A DNA stretch of 64,000 nt from Liolophura sinensis (GCF_032854445.1 NC_088299.1:2147001-2211000); one strand, 5' to 3'; positions 1 through 14,785 are shown, counted from the first letter of the stretch. A program made the numbers and translations. Notes: a model not told the origin generated them from the sequence alone.

Positions 1-300
1 ATCCGGTTAGCCGACCTCTTTCAGATGGTATTTCTTGTGTTCTCCCAGCCTTTGTTGGTTTTATAATCTGAAGGGTTTGTCTGGAACACCATTGGCCCTT
101 GACCAATGGCTTGTTTGAAAGTTGTCTATCGCCCCTATTCAGAACCATGTAGCGTATACGATGATGGAGATCAGTTGTATGGACGGAGGGAACCGGAGGA
201 TCCTGCGTAATTCAACGACATTTGACGAACTTTCCTGACGAACTTTCCCGACGAACTCTCTCACTTACACTTATATATATGCAGAAGGCACGTGGTCTTC
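1..300. other. no gene seen
   Basis: I see no coding region or recognised element here apart from a three-copy 13-bp tandem repeat near 224-262, listed separately. Confidence 0.5.
224..262. repeat. 13-bp tandem repeat, 3 copies
   Basis: The unit GACGAACTTTCCT or a close variant begins at 224, 237 and 250, exactly 13 bp apart. The third copy is diverged. It is non-coding and no function is suggested. Confidence 0.8.
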
Positions 301-397
301 TATTTATTTGTTAATCTGAATGATGTTTTACGCCGTACTCAAGAATATTTCACTTATACAACGGCGGCCAGCATTATGGTGGGAGGAAACCGGGCAC
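301..397 (-). mobile_element. V-SINE-like SINE, 3' fragment
   Basis: In plus orientation it starts with a TTTATTT tail and continues with the tail-proximal part of the main SINE family (CGCCGTACTCAAGAATATTT, then GGTGGGAGGAAACCGGGCA). The copy lies on the minus strand and stops in the core, so the tRNA-derived head is missing. 5' truncation like this is usual for elements copied by LINE machinery. Confidence 0.8.
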
Positions 398-2600
398 AAC
401 AGTGGTCTTCTACAAACGTTAGTCTGCGTAAATGGTCAGACGTTCTCTTATGGGAGACTTGGACTTCCACAGAATGATACCTACAAACTACAGTAAAAAC
501 ACATCGTTTCACATTGTGACGTTACAGTGCTTGTATACTACCAAGTGTTTCTTGAGCATAAATACACCAAAAAGGGTTTCCACTTGTCCCGAACGTGGGA
601 AAATCTTGCACCAACTTGCAGATGGTGGTGGCTTTCCTCTTTTGACAACGAAATATCCTTTTGTCCGACGAGAACCATTAACGCGATTTGTACGTTTCTT
701 AATTTGATTTTTTTCCTGCGATACAATGATTTTGTAGATAGAGATAATAAAGGGTGCTCTTCAAGCGTCTCAATTTTGACATTGTAAATTATCCTTAATT
801 GGATAACAATACACCCGAGGATCCTGCATGGCGTTTACATATCTCGCCTTATATGATTTGTTAGATCCGGCATGTTGTGTGACGATTTCAATCAACGTCA
901 CAGGTTATTACTGCAAAAACTAGGGCGTCAATTTTATTCCACCAAACGCCTTCACTCCAAGTTTCTTAAGTTTTACAATGAGTATAATTCTATTGTAAGT
1001 AAATATGGACATAGCGTCCACAATCCCCAGCGCTCTGCTTCATGATTGTCTCTAATTAAGAAATAATTTTCGCGTCAGGGTAGCCTAACGGCAGTTAGAC
1101 ATGCAATCGATGTGGAAGAGTTTATATTTTAGGTCGAAGGCGAAACGAAGTCTAACTACAATTACATGAATTTAAAGTGATGACTTAAACATTTTCAAAT
1201 GTAATAAACTATTTTATGTTGATCAAATCGAATTTGTGGTTACAAATTGTGGAGACAAAGTTCTAGTAAACAACGCCAGTGAGCCACTTTTACTCACTCT
1301 ATAACTTAAGATATAATGTTAAGTTTTAGATAAAATGGTAACCTAGCACGTGAATGCAACATTTAAATAACATGTTTCTGTCAAATCAAAAAACAAAAAA
1401 ATATTATTAGACTTAAAATAAAACTCGTCGGACATTAAAGGATAAACTGTCATCTTAACACGTATAGATGATTAAAAATATAATCCATATAGGTCATGCA
1501 TATGCAATAAATGGCTCTTCGGCGCCACACTTGCAGCCATTTTGCCACTGCGTAACAAAAACGTTTTCCACCGGCATCACGTCTGAAACAGAGAGCATGA
1601 TTACACTAACAGCATCCTTCTTCAATGATACAACCGTAGTCAGTTGGTCTGCTCATTACCTTAATTACAACTCCGACTATAGGCATCCCATCAATATCAA
1701 CAATGTCGGGGAGAAGTACGGCGGGGACGTATTTCCTAGATCAAGATTTATCGTAATAGATGTCTTGAGTTCAGCAAGGTTTGTGGTCTTTTAATTTCAT
1801 TATGCACTGGAGATCTGAGATCTGTTTCATTCTTCCCTGCTTTGCTCTCACAAATACAGAACTACACTCTGCTATTCACTGGAACCTGCAACTCGATATT
1901 TTCGTGCTATCCTTAGTATGTCAAAACACGTACGTGTCAAACACGTGTTATATCTAATCCTAGCAGTAATTCTGACTTCATATAACCTAACTATTCGTGA
2001 ATTATACGACAACGTCAGAATTATCACAAACCTACGCTAACCGCCATTTTCAATTCGAATCGGCCGCTCTCGGCATCCCTTTGGGAACAGCAGACGAATT
2101 CACCATAGTAACGGTGTCACCTGATTCAAAAATGACGGTTTGCGACGTTCTGATGCTGTCAGAGTGGATGCATCGGTTACATTTGTGTTATTTGTGATGT
2201 TTTTATTATTCAGGCATAATGAAGTGATATGAATTCAGAATTACTTTAATATCAGGGAGCGCCTCTTTTTTGTGGTGTTCAACGAGTTCTAGGTTAGTGA
2301 AAGTAAAGCTTCAGAACGGTTCATGCGGAAACTTAGCTGGGAATACGGTCGACCAATCTCAGAGCTATTCACACTCACGCCCGTAAGTCCCATGTACATC
2401 AAAATCTCAGCAGGTACCTGTCCACGACATTTCGTCACAAACTCTGCTGTGTTCCAAAGCTATAGAAAATTATAGTCACAAAATCGTTTTTCGTCACAGT
2501 TATCAAGGCGATAGTTTGTAACGTGGTATTTCCTTGCCAAACGTTTGCCACCATCAACACAACACATTGTATTCCTCTGCACCACGATGACATGAAGGGA
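398..2600. other. non-coding stretch, nothing recognised
   Basis: The longest open frame is about 108 codons (1468-1794, plus). It shows no motif I know and no convincing splice context, and I do not call it a gene. No repeat of this window was recognised here. Confidence 0.5.
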
Positions 2601-2604
2601 GTGG

Positions 2605-2685
2605 GTTATGGCCGAGTGGTTAAAGGTGCTTGCTTTTCAATCACTGGACGGGGAATTTGTATCCCACAGCTCTCACTGAAGGGCA
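2605..2685 (+). repeat. tRNA-like sequence, probably SINE head or tRNA relic
   Basis: TGGCCGAGTGG at 2609-2619 fits the RNA polymerase III box A consensus exactly and resembles the D-arm of tRNA-Ser or tRNA-Leu. The expected box B is badly degraded (GGAATTTGTATCC instead of GGTTCRANNCC). No clean acceptor stem can be paired. It is therefore more likely a SINE head or dead tRNA copy than a functional tRNA. Confidence 0.4.
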
Positions 2686-2689
2686 GTAG

Positions 2690-3450
2690 TGACAATAAAC
2701 TGTGGACGAGACTCATGGGGTCGTTTGCGCAGGCTAACGTTCGTTAAAGTCTATTTGTTTCCAACGAGTATAACTTGAAATTCTGTGAGAAAGTTCGTCA
2801 TTAATTTGCTTTCCTTGGCCAGGTCCTTGGCTTTCCTCAGATTCTCCGGCTTCCTCCACCCATATAACTGTCCTCGATCGTATAAGTGAAGAGTTCTTGA
2901 GTAACGCGTTAATGGACGATGGGTTCAAAACGATAAAACCGTTATCAATCCGCTCGGTACATTCAGTGATAAGCTCATTGACGCATGTCTCTTTGGAAGC
3001 CTTAAATAACACAGCTGAGATCAACGCCATAACGAATGGCTTCCCGGATTAGACAGTGAGATAGGTCACATGACACCTGCTTACATAGACCCATTCACCT
3101 CTGATGATGTTTGTCTTCATCACTAGAACTGTGTGACTAGTTGGCCGAACGTCAAATCGACGACGACGAGGTTCAGATGGTAATGAGTATTTCGAAAGAT
3201 TATCTGATGTTATATTCCAGGATTCTGCGATAAGTTGAATGGCTGGTAAAGAAACAATTGTCTGACGAACACATTTTAATACTTCAGCAAATTTTAGGCT
3301 ACATTTTCAGCGAAATTAATGGAATTTGTGTCACTTTGACATTCTTCTACTAAAGCTAGATAGAACAAACAGCAGTCTCCTCACTTCTCCCAAAAGGCGC
3401 ATAATGCCGTGTCTTTGGTTGATGGATGAGGCATAGCTGTCCTGTAACTC
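2690..3450. other. no gene seen
   Basis: A minus-strand frame of 98 codons (2734-3030) shows no recognisable domain. I see nothing else. Confidence 0.5.
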
Positions 3451-3454
3451 AGCA

Positions 3455-3705
3455 GGCAAATTTGAAGATATCCCTCTTGTCGTAGAGTTTGCGAGAGAGG
3501 AAACCGTTTTGGTTTTTGCACAAATATAGGTCAAGATAAGATGTACCATGTGGAGAGTGTGTAGTTTCCTTTAAATCCAGCGAAGGTGTGTTAATACCGA
3601 AGGTGGGTTAATATCTTTCACAATTTTTGCTATATATGTATTGCTTAAAGCTAGTAAATTAGATCATTAATATATTGTTTGGTGAATGAGGAATATCGGG
3701 CCAGG
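3455..3705. repeat. dispersed repeat, copy of a segment inside unit D1
   Basis: About 250 bp align by eye, in the same orientation, with 52870-53075. Shared anchors include ACCGTTTTGGTTTTTG, AAGATAAGATGTACCAT, TTTCCTTTAAATCCAG and AATATCTTTCACA. Similarity fades at both ends. The copy lies about 49 kb from its partner and shows that part of the 35-64 kb duplication unit is also a dispersed repeat. Confidence 0.7.
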
Positions 3706-3847
3706 TGAGGTTTACTCCTATAGTTTCTGCATGTAGTTGTATTAACATGGGAATAGGTATAGGTCGACCAAAAGGGGTGAGGGGGGTTGTATACGCTGTT
3801 TATACATGGTTTCGGCGAATTTCACACAGATATTATTAATGTGAAAT

Positions 3848-4567
3848 TCAGCAGTTTAATAAACATAGAAACATCCCATGAGTGGTAGGCTTTGTATGTG
3901 GTAAAACTGAAGAAGGTTTTGTTGCCTTTGACGTTGATATAATGTTAATAAACATCGAAACAATTAGTGATGAAATTCTATGTATTAAATCTGTGTGAGG
4001 AATAGTAGTATAGAGAGTGGAGAAAACCCAAGTAGATATTTCCTTATACGGTACGTGTATAAGAACGTCTTGTTCTTCAGGGAGACGTTTAGAGTTTTTA
4101 AGTATCCACATAGTTGAGCCTGAAATTTTTGAAATTGCACAACAGTACATGTTCCAGAATGACTGTACTTCTTGCAGTGCCTTCGTTAACAGAGTGGATA
4201 CAATTTTGGTGGTACAACTTTTTGACACCGCGATAAACCGAGCTTTGTATGGGGATTTCTTCATTTTTGGAATCATTATTTACAATATTAAGGTTACCAA
4301 GATATGTTAACGTGGATGGTAAATGAAGTCTGACTGTTCACAGTCACAACTGTATCTAGTATAATCAGACATGTCAAAATGTTAAACTGCTTTCGCGTAA
4401 TTAAATATCTTGGAAGCTATTGGATTTGTATATTGGTAGGAAATACATGGGGGCTCTCCTATGGTGAAATAATTAGACACAGCCTTGCAAACCTCTGGAT
4501 CATGTACAATCCGTGGCACGTCGATTAAATCAAGACACCTACCTAGGTACTTTAATTTTGGGAACAA
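3848..4567 (-). pseudogene. decayed reverse-transcriptase fragment of a retroelement
   Basis: Two minus-strand frames are collinear. The upstream one (4382-4567, 61 residues) ends with YQYTNPIASKIFNYAK, which resembles the segment before the RT in this type of element. The downstream one (3848-4276, 142 residues) has PYKARFI (about 9-15), MWILKNSK (56-63) and FSTLYTTIPH (85-94), the last being an RT motif A region. The catalytic aspartate expected just before FSTLYT is valine here (WVFSTLYT), and motifs B and C (the YxDD region) are absent, so it is dead. The family (Penelope-like or another non-LTR group) cannot be settled by eye. No host function is implied. Confidence 0.6.
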
Positions 4568-4569
4568 TC

Positions 4570-6845
4570 TGTTTTCAGCAGTCTAAGCTGCTCTGACTGG
4601 ATGGTAAAGTCGAAAATAGGATATGTCTTCACGTGCACGGGTCACATGGGGTAACCGTTTAGAAAGTGCAAAAGTGGATGTTACTTTTGTAGCCACTTTG
4701 CTCAGTATTTTAACACGAAGTGCATATAATAGTGTGCGTAGAGTGCGCATGCTATTAGTTGTCTTACACAAACCTACCTGCCAGCAGTTATGCTGCTATG
4801 AATCGACATCTCATAAAAATTTCTCCTACCATGGCTGTCTTGACTTCTTTGATGGCTCTTGAACAGTTGTGTTATGTTAGAATCGAGTGGTTGACTGGAT
4901 GTTACGTCGCTAATCACAATAACATTGCCATTTAAGCAGTAAGAAAAAAACGGAAACAAGTTTCAGCATCCAATATAGTTTCCGATCACGGATTTTGCGT
5001 TCGACATCGGAAACAGTATCGTTTGAAGAGGGATAAATCATGTCTATGATTTGGATGCTGAAGTAGTCCTAGCAATGTTTTGAGGTGTTTAAGATTGGAC
5101 ATGTTAGACAGTTCCTGTGTCCGCACTTAGAAATAGTGACTAGGGAACTTTGGGAAGTATGTGTCAAACTATTGTTTAACAGATTTTACATAGTTTTGTT
5201 TGAATCCCTTGTTTCGGTCCATGATATAAATAAGGAACTGGAAAGGAAATTGGCCTTAGTACTGTGAAACCGTTTAGTGACTCCCCGTGTGAATCAGCGC
5301 CACAATTCGCAGCATAAGTCTTACTGTCAAGTTTTCCCAATACAGTATAAGCACAATATATGTGTAGAATATAAGGTATAGATGTGTGAAAGCGTTTGAT
5401 GGAGTAAAGATGCATGTATGTTTATGTGTCTTCCATTCAGAAAGGTTTTGCTTATTAAGCTCCCTTACATCAATTTGATAGTAATTATATTTGCAAATAA
5501 AGACTCCATTATTAGGAGCTTTGCCCACCGGATTGAAGAGAAATATAGGTTCCTTTTCTACCCCTACAAACCGACAATTAGTAATCTGGCCACGCGAACC
5601 TATCCCTGTAGACATCTCAAGAGGTTTGAGTACTAATGCAGTAAAATATAAACCGACAGGCAATTTTTTGCTTGTCGAAAGTACAGTGTCTTGGGACTTA
5701 ACTTTAATCAACCATTTCCGTATTTTAAAGGGGAGATAGTAGACTCTACAAAAGGCGTGTTTTCACCCACCTACAAGTATATACAACACCTGATATTTCG
5801 GATAGGTTATTAATTATCTTTTCGGGCAAGTTATTATAGCTGGTCATAAAAAGTTAATCAAGTACAGGATCACTATTCTTGTCCGTTACAAAATATCTCA
5901 TCATAAGAATAAGTGTTAAGGTATACGTTTTGACCTCATCGGAAAAGACATTGGCTTCATTACAGAACAAAAACGAAATAACAACGATGCCAAAAAAAGG
6001 CAAAATCTCTCTATTTGTTCCTTCATTATATAATACAGTTCATTTTCAAATTTGAGTGATTGTGTTTAATCACCTTTTTATCGACTTGCTGACAGCTTCA
6101 TTCAAGAATGAATTTAGAACGCCAAACGTGAGGAAAATGAAATTTTGTGGTTTCTGAATGTATATTTTCAACGTTTATTGTCTCTTCTCTCCTTTTATAC
6201 GATCATTTATACGCTCAGCGTTACAACAAAATAACAAATCAAATTATTTTACTGATCAGTTATTATTGTCAGACACTTTGCTGTGAGAAAGGCAGGGAAA
6301 TAGCTTCGTTCCAGATCTCCAGATATATCGAGGTCAGCAGAGTTTAGCTGTATACATAACTGGAAGTAGCCTGTAAACTTAGGCCATGGTCTAAATATTG
6401 GCAAATAACGGTATGTAACTTTGAAAGTTTTACAAATAAATAGTTGTTAAATATGATCTTTTTTGTCTTCTTTGAGAAGCCTAACGACCTACAAACGTGA
6501 TGGTTTAATAAAAGTTTAAATTTGACAAGGTGCCATGGGAGTGGTTCGTCGTTCCCTCTTCAGAGTGTAAATATGACCGATCTATCCAAAAACAAAAGAA
6601 TACGACTCGAACTGACTTTTGAGATATCGTCGTATGAAATACAAAACCGCGCAACCGCTGATGTGTATGGCATGTTTCAAACCAACTTTGATTACATTTA
6701 TAATAATACTTGGCGACTCAGGAAATGTGATCCTTCAGATAAGCTTGACTGATCCAGCTAAATTTCCGAATGAAATACTCTGCCCTCAAATGGTCTTTGA
6801 CATGAAGTTAACAACCATTGTAACTGGTAACAGAATCAATTTCTG
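4570..6845. other. non-coding stretch, nothing recognised
   Basis: There are several short overlapping frames on both strands (the longest 145 codons, 5274-5711 minus). None has a recognisable domain, and the competing frames overlap heavily. Retroelement remains from the neighbouring RT fragment could extend here but cannot be shown. Confidence 0.45.
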
Positions 6846-7047
6846 CACGTCGCTGTGAGTTCAAGTCCAGCTTATGCTGGCTCCCCATCTGGCTGTACAA
6901 GGGATGGTCGGTCAGCAATCTGCGGATGGTCGTGGGTTTCCCCCGGCTATGTCCGGTTTCCTCCCACCATAATGCTGGCTGCCGTCGTATACTTGAATAT
7001 TCTTGAATACGGCGTAAAGCACCAATCAAATAAATGAATACATAAAT
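6846..7047 (+). mobile_element. V-SINE-like SINE, 5'-truncated
   Basis: It begins inside the tRNA-derived head, with a box B-like GTGAGTTCAAGTCC at 6855-6868. It then runs through the conserved core (GGGTTTCCCCCGGC, CGGTTTCCTCCCACC) and the tail-proximal region (CGGCGTAAAGCACCAATCAA), and ends in a short A-rich tail. Only box A is missing. Confidence 0.85.
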
Positions 7048-7224
7048 TCCTTCACAGGAAAGAAAACAAAAAACATAATTTGCATGTAACATCATTTCAG
7101 GTCTATAACATTGATTTATTACATATAGCGTATTGAATCGGACGGGTTCAGGTGGCTGCAACCCTTTCAATATGACAAGGTTGAAACATTTTTTTCGACG
7201 AGAACTCAGTAGGCCTGTATAAAG

Positions 7225-7490
7225 TGTGTCTTCTTATGTCAGGGCAAGTCCATGTTGCCAAAGTGCTACCACAACTGAAGTATCATGCCGAAGACACCAG
7301 ACATAAAACCCCACCCAGTCACATTATTCTGACACCGGACCAACCAGTCCTGTTCCCTTGCTCTATCCTCTTAGTGCTAAGTGCAAAGCAAGTTAGCAAC
7401 AAGTAGGCCTTCCATTTTTTTTATGTCTTTGGTACGACCCTCCCCGAGTTTGATCCCAGATTTCCCGATTCCGAGGTGATATAAATCGAG
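7225..7490 (-). mobile_element. tRNA-headed SINE, third type
   Basis: Read on the minus strand, it starts with a degraded tRNA-like head around 7440-7480 (box B-like GGGATCAAACTC). A central block follows around the complement of CACCCAGTCACATTATTCTG and GCTAAGTGCAAAGCAAG. A second copy lies at 58938-59165. Part of the centre matches the second SINE type (9381-9591), so the two types appear to share a domain. Confidence 0.6.
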
Positions 7491-8297
7491 AAACTTAGCA
7501 TGAGGGCGTTTGATGGGATAATCTTGACGCACTTATTTTTGAAGTAATTAATTGTGACATTGATTGAAATCAAATCACTTCACAAATGATCTAATACAAC
7601 ACACAAGAGCACGATCTTGCGACATGATTCTCGACAAATTCTTAAGGTTTAATGAAGCCAAAAGGGATAAAGATCGTAACGTGAGCCTCCCACCAGCTTT
7701 CAGGTTTTACTTGTGCAAATAGCCGGCCCTTTGAGCAATGGCTATATTCCCAAATTCAGCTGAGGCATATTGCCTGATATAATGCCTGGAAATGACCAAT
7801 CGTTCATTTTTGCAGAAAAACAAAACAAAAATGTGATGCTATTCTGAATGGAAAAAAAAATGAACAAACATATGTTTTCGCTCTGTGAAAACCGGATTGT
7901 GAAGACAGACGCAATGGGATTTAAACTGACAAACAGTGTTTTTCTCCTTTTCAAAATCTGCCGTCAAGGGACTGGGCTTGGAAAGCTGTGCCTATATTTG
8001 ATGTGAAATTACAAGCGTTCGAGTCTGGTTAGAAAAAAAAACGACCATCTAGTTCACAAACAAATGTGTCACCCCGACACACAAGGAATGACCTCACGCC
8101 TAGAGCATTTATGTAAATCATTGGAAAACTGGATAGCTGTTTCCAGTGCACATGACCGACTTGCAAAATTTCTTCTCTGACAAACAAATCCCGGTGGCGA
8201 TGCTAAATCCGTGTAATCATACATAATTCAGAATATTCTGCATATTTTTTTTTTAATACAGTCTTTGCGACAGCAGAAACTTTACGTGGGATACATG
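7490..8297. other. no gene seen
   Basis: Simple AT-rich DNA with short A-runs. No repeat of this window and no credible frame was seen. Confidence 0.5.
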
Positions 8298-8425
8298 TAT
8301 TTATTTGATTGGTGCTTTACGCCCTACTCAAGATTATTTCACTTATACGACGTCGACCAGCATTACGGTGGGAGGAAACCGGGGAGAGTTCTGCGGAAAC
8401 CCGCGACCATATGCGGTTTGCTGTC
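8298..8425 (-). mobile_element. V-SINE-like SINE, 3' fragment
   Basis: TATTTATTTGATTGGTG is followed by CGCCCTACTCAAGATTATTT and GGTGGGAGGAAACCGGGGA, then a decayed match to the core as far as about 8425. The head is lacking. Confidence 0.8.
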
Positions 8426-9380
8426 TGAATTCTGGGCTGTCCAACAAAAGTCTTGTGTCATATTTTAACAACTCCATCTTGTGTTGAATCAACACAACAT
8501 CTTGTGCTGAAAGAATTGAACGCAAGAGGTATTAGATGTTATACACACTATTTGTTGTTAAACGTCATTCTGGGAATTGGCCTAGGGATTATGAACCTGG
8601 AATGTCAGTTTGATTGACGGCTGGTATACAAAAGTATAATCTGACGCCTAAATTTGTTATCCCACGTGTGACCCACTCTTAGATGAACCTTTCACTTCAA
8701 ACATCTACATGGTTTATTTAGCACCCACTGGCTTGACTGGAGTATGGCAAAGTTTTGGGTTCCTCTTCTCACTGTGTGGGATGCGATTTGTCATCATGGA
8801 ATGGGGGCATGATAAATTGTATACTATGACCCAGTGTCTCAACGTGCTGTAAACACATGCAAAAAATATTTTGTTTGTATAATCTGATTATTAATTTTTT
8901 AAAAATAAAGTGAATGAGTTTTTTTTTTCATTTGTATGATGCTGGTAATTTATGGGCGGAGCAAACCGGAGCGACAAGGGTAAACCATAGACCTTTGGCA
9001 GGTTACTGACGAAGTTCAACACTTGTCACGTACACCATATTGGCGGAAGACTGCGCAAACGATCACACCGGCGTCGTCGACCAGATATTGTCACAAAGGC
9101 CCCACAGGCAGTGAAAGTTCGGGGGGGGGGGGGGCCCTAATGACTACAGTAACTTCGGGGTGATAAATAAATCATGTATTATTCAACTACGTAGGTGGAT
9201 ATTTTAACATTAGAGGATTTTCGGAGAGGTGTAAAGTGAGTTCGTCTGCAAGTACAATTCTTCGCGTGGGTGCCAATATTCTTCTGTACCGTAAGGGGTT
9301 ATGAAACATTGCACCTAAGAAGAGAAGGACAATTCCTGACGGTCACGGAAAATCATCATTAAAATCATCATCAAAATCAT
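8426..9380. other. non-coding; contains a G14 tract
   Basis: No gene is seen. An uninterrupted run of 14 G lies at 9121-9134. Such runs can slip in sequencing and can form G-rich structures. Confidence 0.55.
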
Positions 9381-9591
9381 CGACTTACCGAAGGCAAGTA
9401 AGCCGCCCCGCACGAGCCATTATACTGATTCGGTTCAACCAGTCGTTGCACTTCAACCCTTCATGCTGAACGCCAAGCGAGGGAGTTACAACTTCCTCTG
9501 TTAAAGTCTTAGGTGTGACTCGATCAAGGATTGATCCTGGATCTATCGGTCCCGCAGCGGACGCTCTACCAACTGTGCTATCCGGGCCGGT
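9381..9591 (-). mobile_element. tRNA-headed SINE, second type
   Basis: On the minus strand the head has box A TAGCACAGTTGGTAGAGCG and a box B-like region around TTGATCGAGTC. The central block follows (CGCTTGGCGTTCAGCATGAA, ATCAGTATAATGGCTCG), ending near GGCTTACTTGCCTTCGGTAA. The distal tail seen in the 47 kb copies is absent, so this copy is 3'-truncated. Two fuller copies lie at 47186-47504 and 47709-48050. Confidence 0.8.
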
Positions 9592-11076
9592 TGACAATGT
9601 ATGAAGACGTATCCTTAATATATACGACCATGCTCTTTCACCTATGGGTGATTGATTAACTTTCTTTACTGATATGTACGTTTTCAGACAGAGTTTGGTC
9701 ATCTACTAATTTTAGCATGGGCTGGTGTATACAATATAGATAGTAGAAAACTAATATAAAAAAGATATTCTTTTGAATAATGTTTTTTTTATGAATTTGG
9801 GTGTCAAATATTGCAAAAAACAAATGATATGATCAATTAAAATAAAACCGGAAAACTGAATTATATAGTACCTTGCGTCGTTTGAAGTTGCCACGGTACT
9901 CTTCTTTGTGAATATTTCACTTACGACGGCGACCAGCTTTATGGTGGGAGGAAGCCAGCTATTGTATTACTGGAACTTTTTGGAACACATACTTTGATAA
10001 TTAAACCGGATAATACTTTTAATACTGATTAAATTAATAATTATCAGAATTATTAGGATTCAACATCACTATAACACTCTGATAGTTTTCATGCTCATTA
10101 TATCATGTTTTCTTAGTATTCTTAAAACAATTCCAGGTCCTTTTTTATCCGTCAAGAGCACGAGCTGTATGCATAGACTGGATATCCACACTGTGGACAT
10201 CATGTCTACAATACCATGAAATAACACCATCATACTGACACTTCCTAACATAAGGTGAAAGAGATGGTGCGATTTTGTTCAATTCAAAAAAGTGGGTAAA
10301 AATTACGAACTATTATTATAAAACCTTGAGAAGCATTTATCGACAGTTCCGTAAACATATACATGTGTTCAAAATTAAAGCCTGGGCACCGGACACCGGA
10401 AAGGGCTATTAATATGCCGACTGCAACACGGAAGTAGAGGAAATGAAAACTGATTGCATCTCTGATTACATTATTTATCTTTGATTATTAGGTATGGTTA
10501 TCTACCAGGAACCGGGCATCGGCCACATCACCTCGAGGTAGGGCTGATTCGTGTCCGGAACAGAGTCATGATTAATGTTCTATATGCTATTAACACTTCC
10601 ACAAAGCCTGTGAGAAACTTATAAAGCGGGAATTGCGACTGGTATTAAGTGGCGATATAAACTGCAATATCCCAAGGAAAAGGCATTGGCGTTAAAACAA
10701 CATGGGTTACTGAAGTATTCTGTAAATTATACCACAAATGTCTTAAGCCTTACATGTATTTCCATGCACCAAAACTTCCATGTAACATGCAAGCAAACTG
10801 CATAGCAGAAGTAACATGTACCGTTACCAAGTTAAAATTCTTAATCACTGAGGTATTTTCTGCAAATCTTAAGCACGTCTAAAAACGGAGTGGATCTAAG
10901 CGTGAAGTCTGACATTCTCCTACCATTTGTAGAACATACTGAGGCGTTTAAAGCTGATGATTGCAAGATCCATTTCCAAAATCCTAAAAACACAAATTCC
11001 CAAAGTATTAAATAAGAAAATATATAATGGCAAATAACACTTTGGACACATAAGCTAGAGACAGTTATCAGAATAT
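9592..11076. other. non-coding, contains one tiny SINE remnant
   Basis: At 9911-9957 a remnant of the main SINE (minus) is visible as AATATTTCACTTACGACGGC and ATGGTGGGAGGAAGCC. Nothing else is recognised. A phrase near 10508 (AACCGGGCATCGG) has weak echoes at 22694 and 26467 that I could not develop. Confidence 0.5.
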
Positions 11077-11345
11077 TTATTTATTTATTTATTTCATTTT
11101 TGTTTTACACCGTAATCATAAATATTTCACTTTTTTCTCAATTTATTTCACTATTTTACTGGCCGAGAGTAATATGTTGGAAGGAAACCGGGCAAAGCCG
11201 GAGGAGGGGGGGACCCACGGCCATCCGCAGGTTGCTGGAACCTTCACAAGTACAGCCAGAGAGGATGCCAGCAAGAGCTCACGTGAACTGGGATTGGTAG
11301 GAGGCTTTTGGTCCATTGGCGGGCTAACCTCCCTCGTCCACAGAG
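11077..11345 (-). mobile_element. V-SINE-like SINE, near full length but diverged
   Basis: A (TTTA)n tail is followed by TGTTTTACACCGTAATCA, the core (GGAAGGAAACCGGGCAAAGC, CCATCCGCAGGTTGCTGG), a box B-proximal area (GCAAGAGCTCACGTGAACTG) and a decayed head ending near CCACAGAG. The element is on the minus strand. Its divergence suggests an older insertion than those at 16.5 or 23.6 kb. Confidence 0.8.
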
Positions 11346-13645
<2,300 letters not shown>

Positions 13646-13647
<2 letters not shown>

Positions 13648-14459
13648 TAACGAACTTATATCTAATTGTATAATTCACCGTAAATAATGACGTAATTCAT
13701 GATAACAATGGCAAGACCCTTTGTTTGGTTTAACTTAGTCAAATAAGCCAAGTTTTACAGATCTGAGCGGTATGTCATATGTTTATCCACATTACAGCTT
13801 ATACAGCTTAACCACGTCAATCATTTTTCATTCTATGGAATGTTATTTGATAGGGATGATATTTTCCAGGATTGATTAAGCAGACCTTTGCATTTTTTGT
13901 AAGCTCTTGTGCGTAGCCTACCCTACTGAAGGCATTTGGTTAATGACGTTACGTTGGTGAACTGTGAAACGGAAGTCTATTTAAAAACACTGAGCTTTGT
14001 GTCAATAACGTAGATGTATAGAGTACACACTAAGAGGACCGAGAATGGAAATCTTTCTGCTTTTGTAAACTTGTGAAATATTCATCTCAACCATGCTGTG
14101 TCGTATAATGTCAAAACATCCATTTTGTCTCAAAACCAATCCCGACCTCGAAGCATGGCTTTTGTTATTTCCGATATTGTCTCCATTTATAGACACTTGA
14201 ATAACTGCCGCCAAACGGTCCAAACGTTTTCTTAAAGACAACGACCTTTTGAAAAGTGTAAAGTCAGCGACTTGCTTGTTGCTTGATTAGGGTTTTAACA
14301 ATTGAAGCTTTGTATGTTAAATATGATTAGAAGACATTTATTTCTAGACAGGTGACGTATAATAAATTGCAATTAACATCACTGCATACTTTTTACCTAA
14401 TTTTGCTTAAACCATAATGATAGCAAGCATGTGAATTGTTTCTATTTATGCTTTCAAAG
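13646..14459. other. no gene seen
   Basis: A 79-codon minus frame at 14002-14241 has no recognisable domain. Nothing else is seen. Confidence 0.5.
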
Positions 14460-14545
14460 GTGACAGGAGGGTGTATTTCACCGGTTACACACTAACGTCG
14501 CTGCTCTGGTTTCACTCACTTTGCTGTACGTCTTTAACCATGTTC
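14460..14545. repeat. dispersed repeat shared with 50.6 kb
   Basis: ATTTCACCGGTTACA, CTCTGGTTT and TGTACGTCTTTAA match in order with 50603-50745. There the central part is present twice as a 48-bp tandem duplication. The match is short but collinear. Confidence 0.6.
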
Positions 14546-14722
14546 AACGTTATATTCAAATCTCAACTATGCGCAGCTCTCCATCAAGCCATTAAAATTC
14601 ACAAAGTAAGTGTGTGCATTTCTCCATCAGGACATTGCAGTTCATGAACTAAGCATGTCCAGTTCTCAATCATGACTTTGAAAGTGCAGGAACTAAGCTG
14701 GTGCAGTTCTCCATCACAACAT

Positions 14723-14785
14723 TGAGTGAGTGAGTGCATGGGGTTTAACGTCGTACTTAACAATTTTTCAGTCATATGACGACGA
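14723..14785 (-). mobile_element. second-type SINE, tail fragment within the satellite
   Basis: GAGTGAGTGAGTGCATGGGG, TTTAACGTCGTACTTAAC and TTTTTCAGTCATATGACGAC match the distal tail of the SINE copies at 47.2-48.0 kb. The satellite unit is interrupted at ACATTGA and resumes with ACACATTGAAG, so this is an insertion into the array. Confidence 0.75.

Noticed and set aside
1078-1140. Possible tRNA (GTAGCCTAACGGCAGTTAG)
   Set aside because: Box B is not recognisable and no stems pair.
5274-5711. 145-codon minus frame
   Set aside because: No recognisable motif, and plus-strand frames overlap it over most of its length.
10500-10560. Phrase AACCGGGCATCGG with weak echoes at 22694 and 26467
   Set aside because: The matches are about 13 bp and do not extend. 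Possible very old repeat remnants, not supportable.
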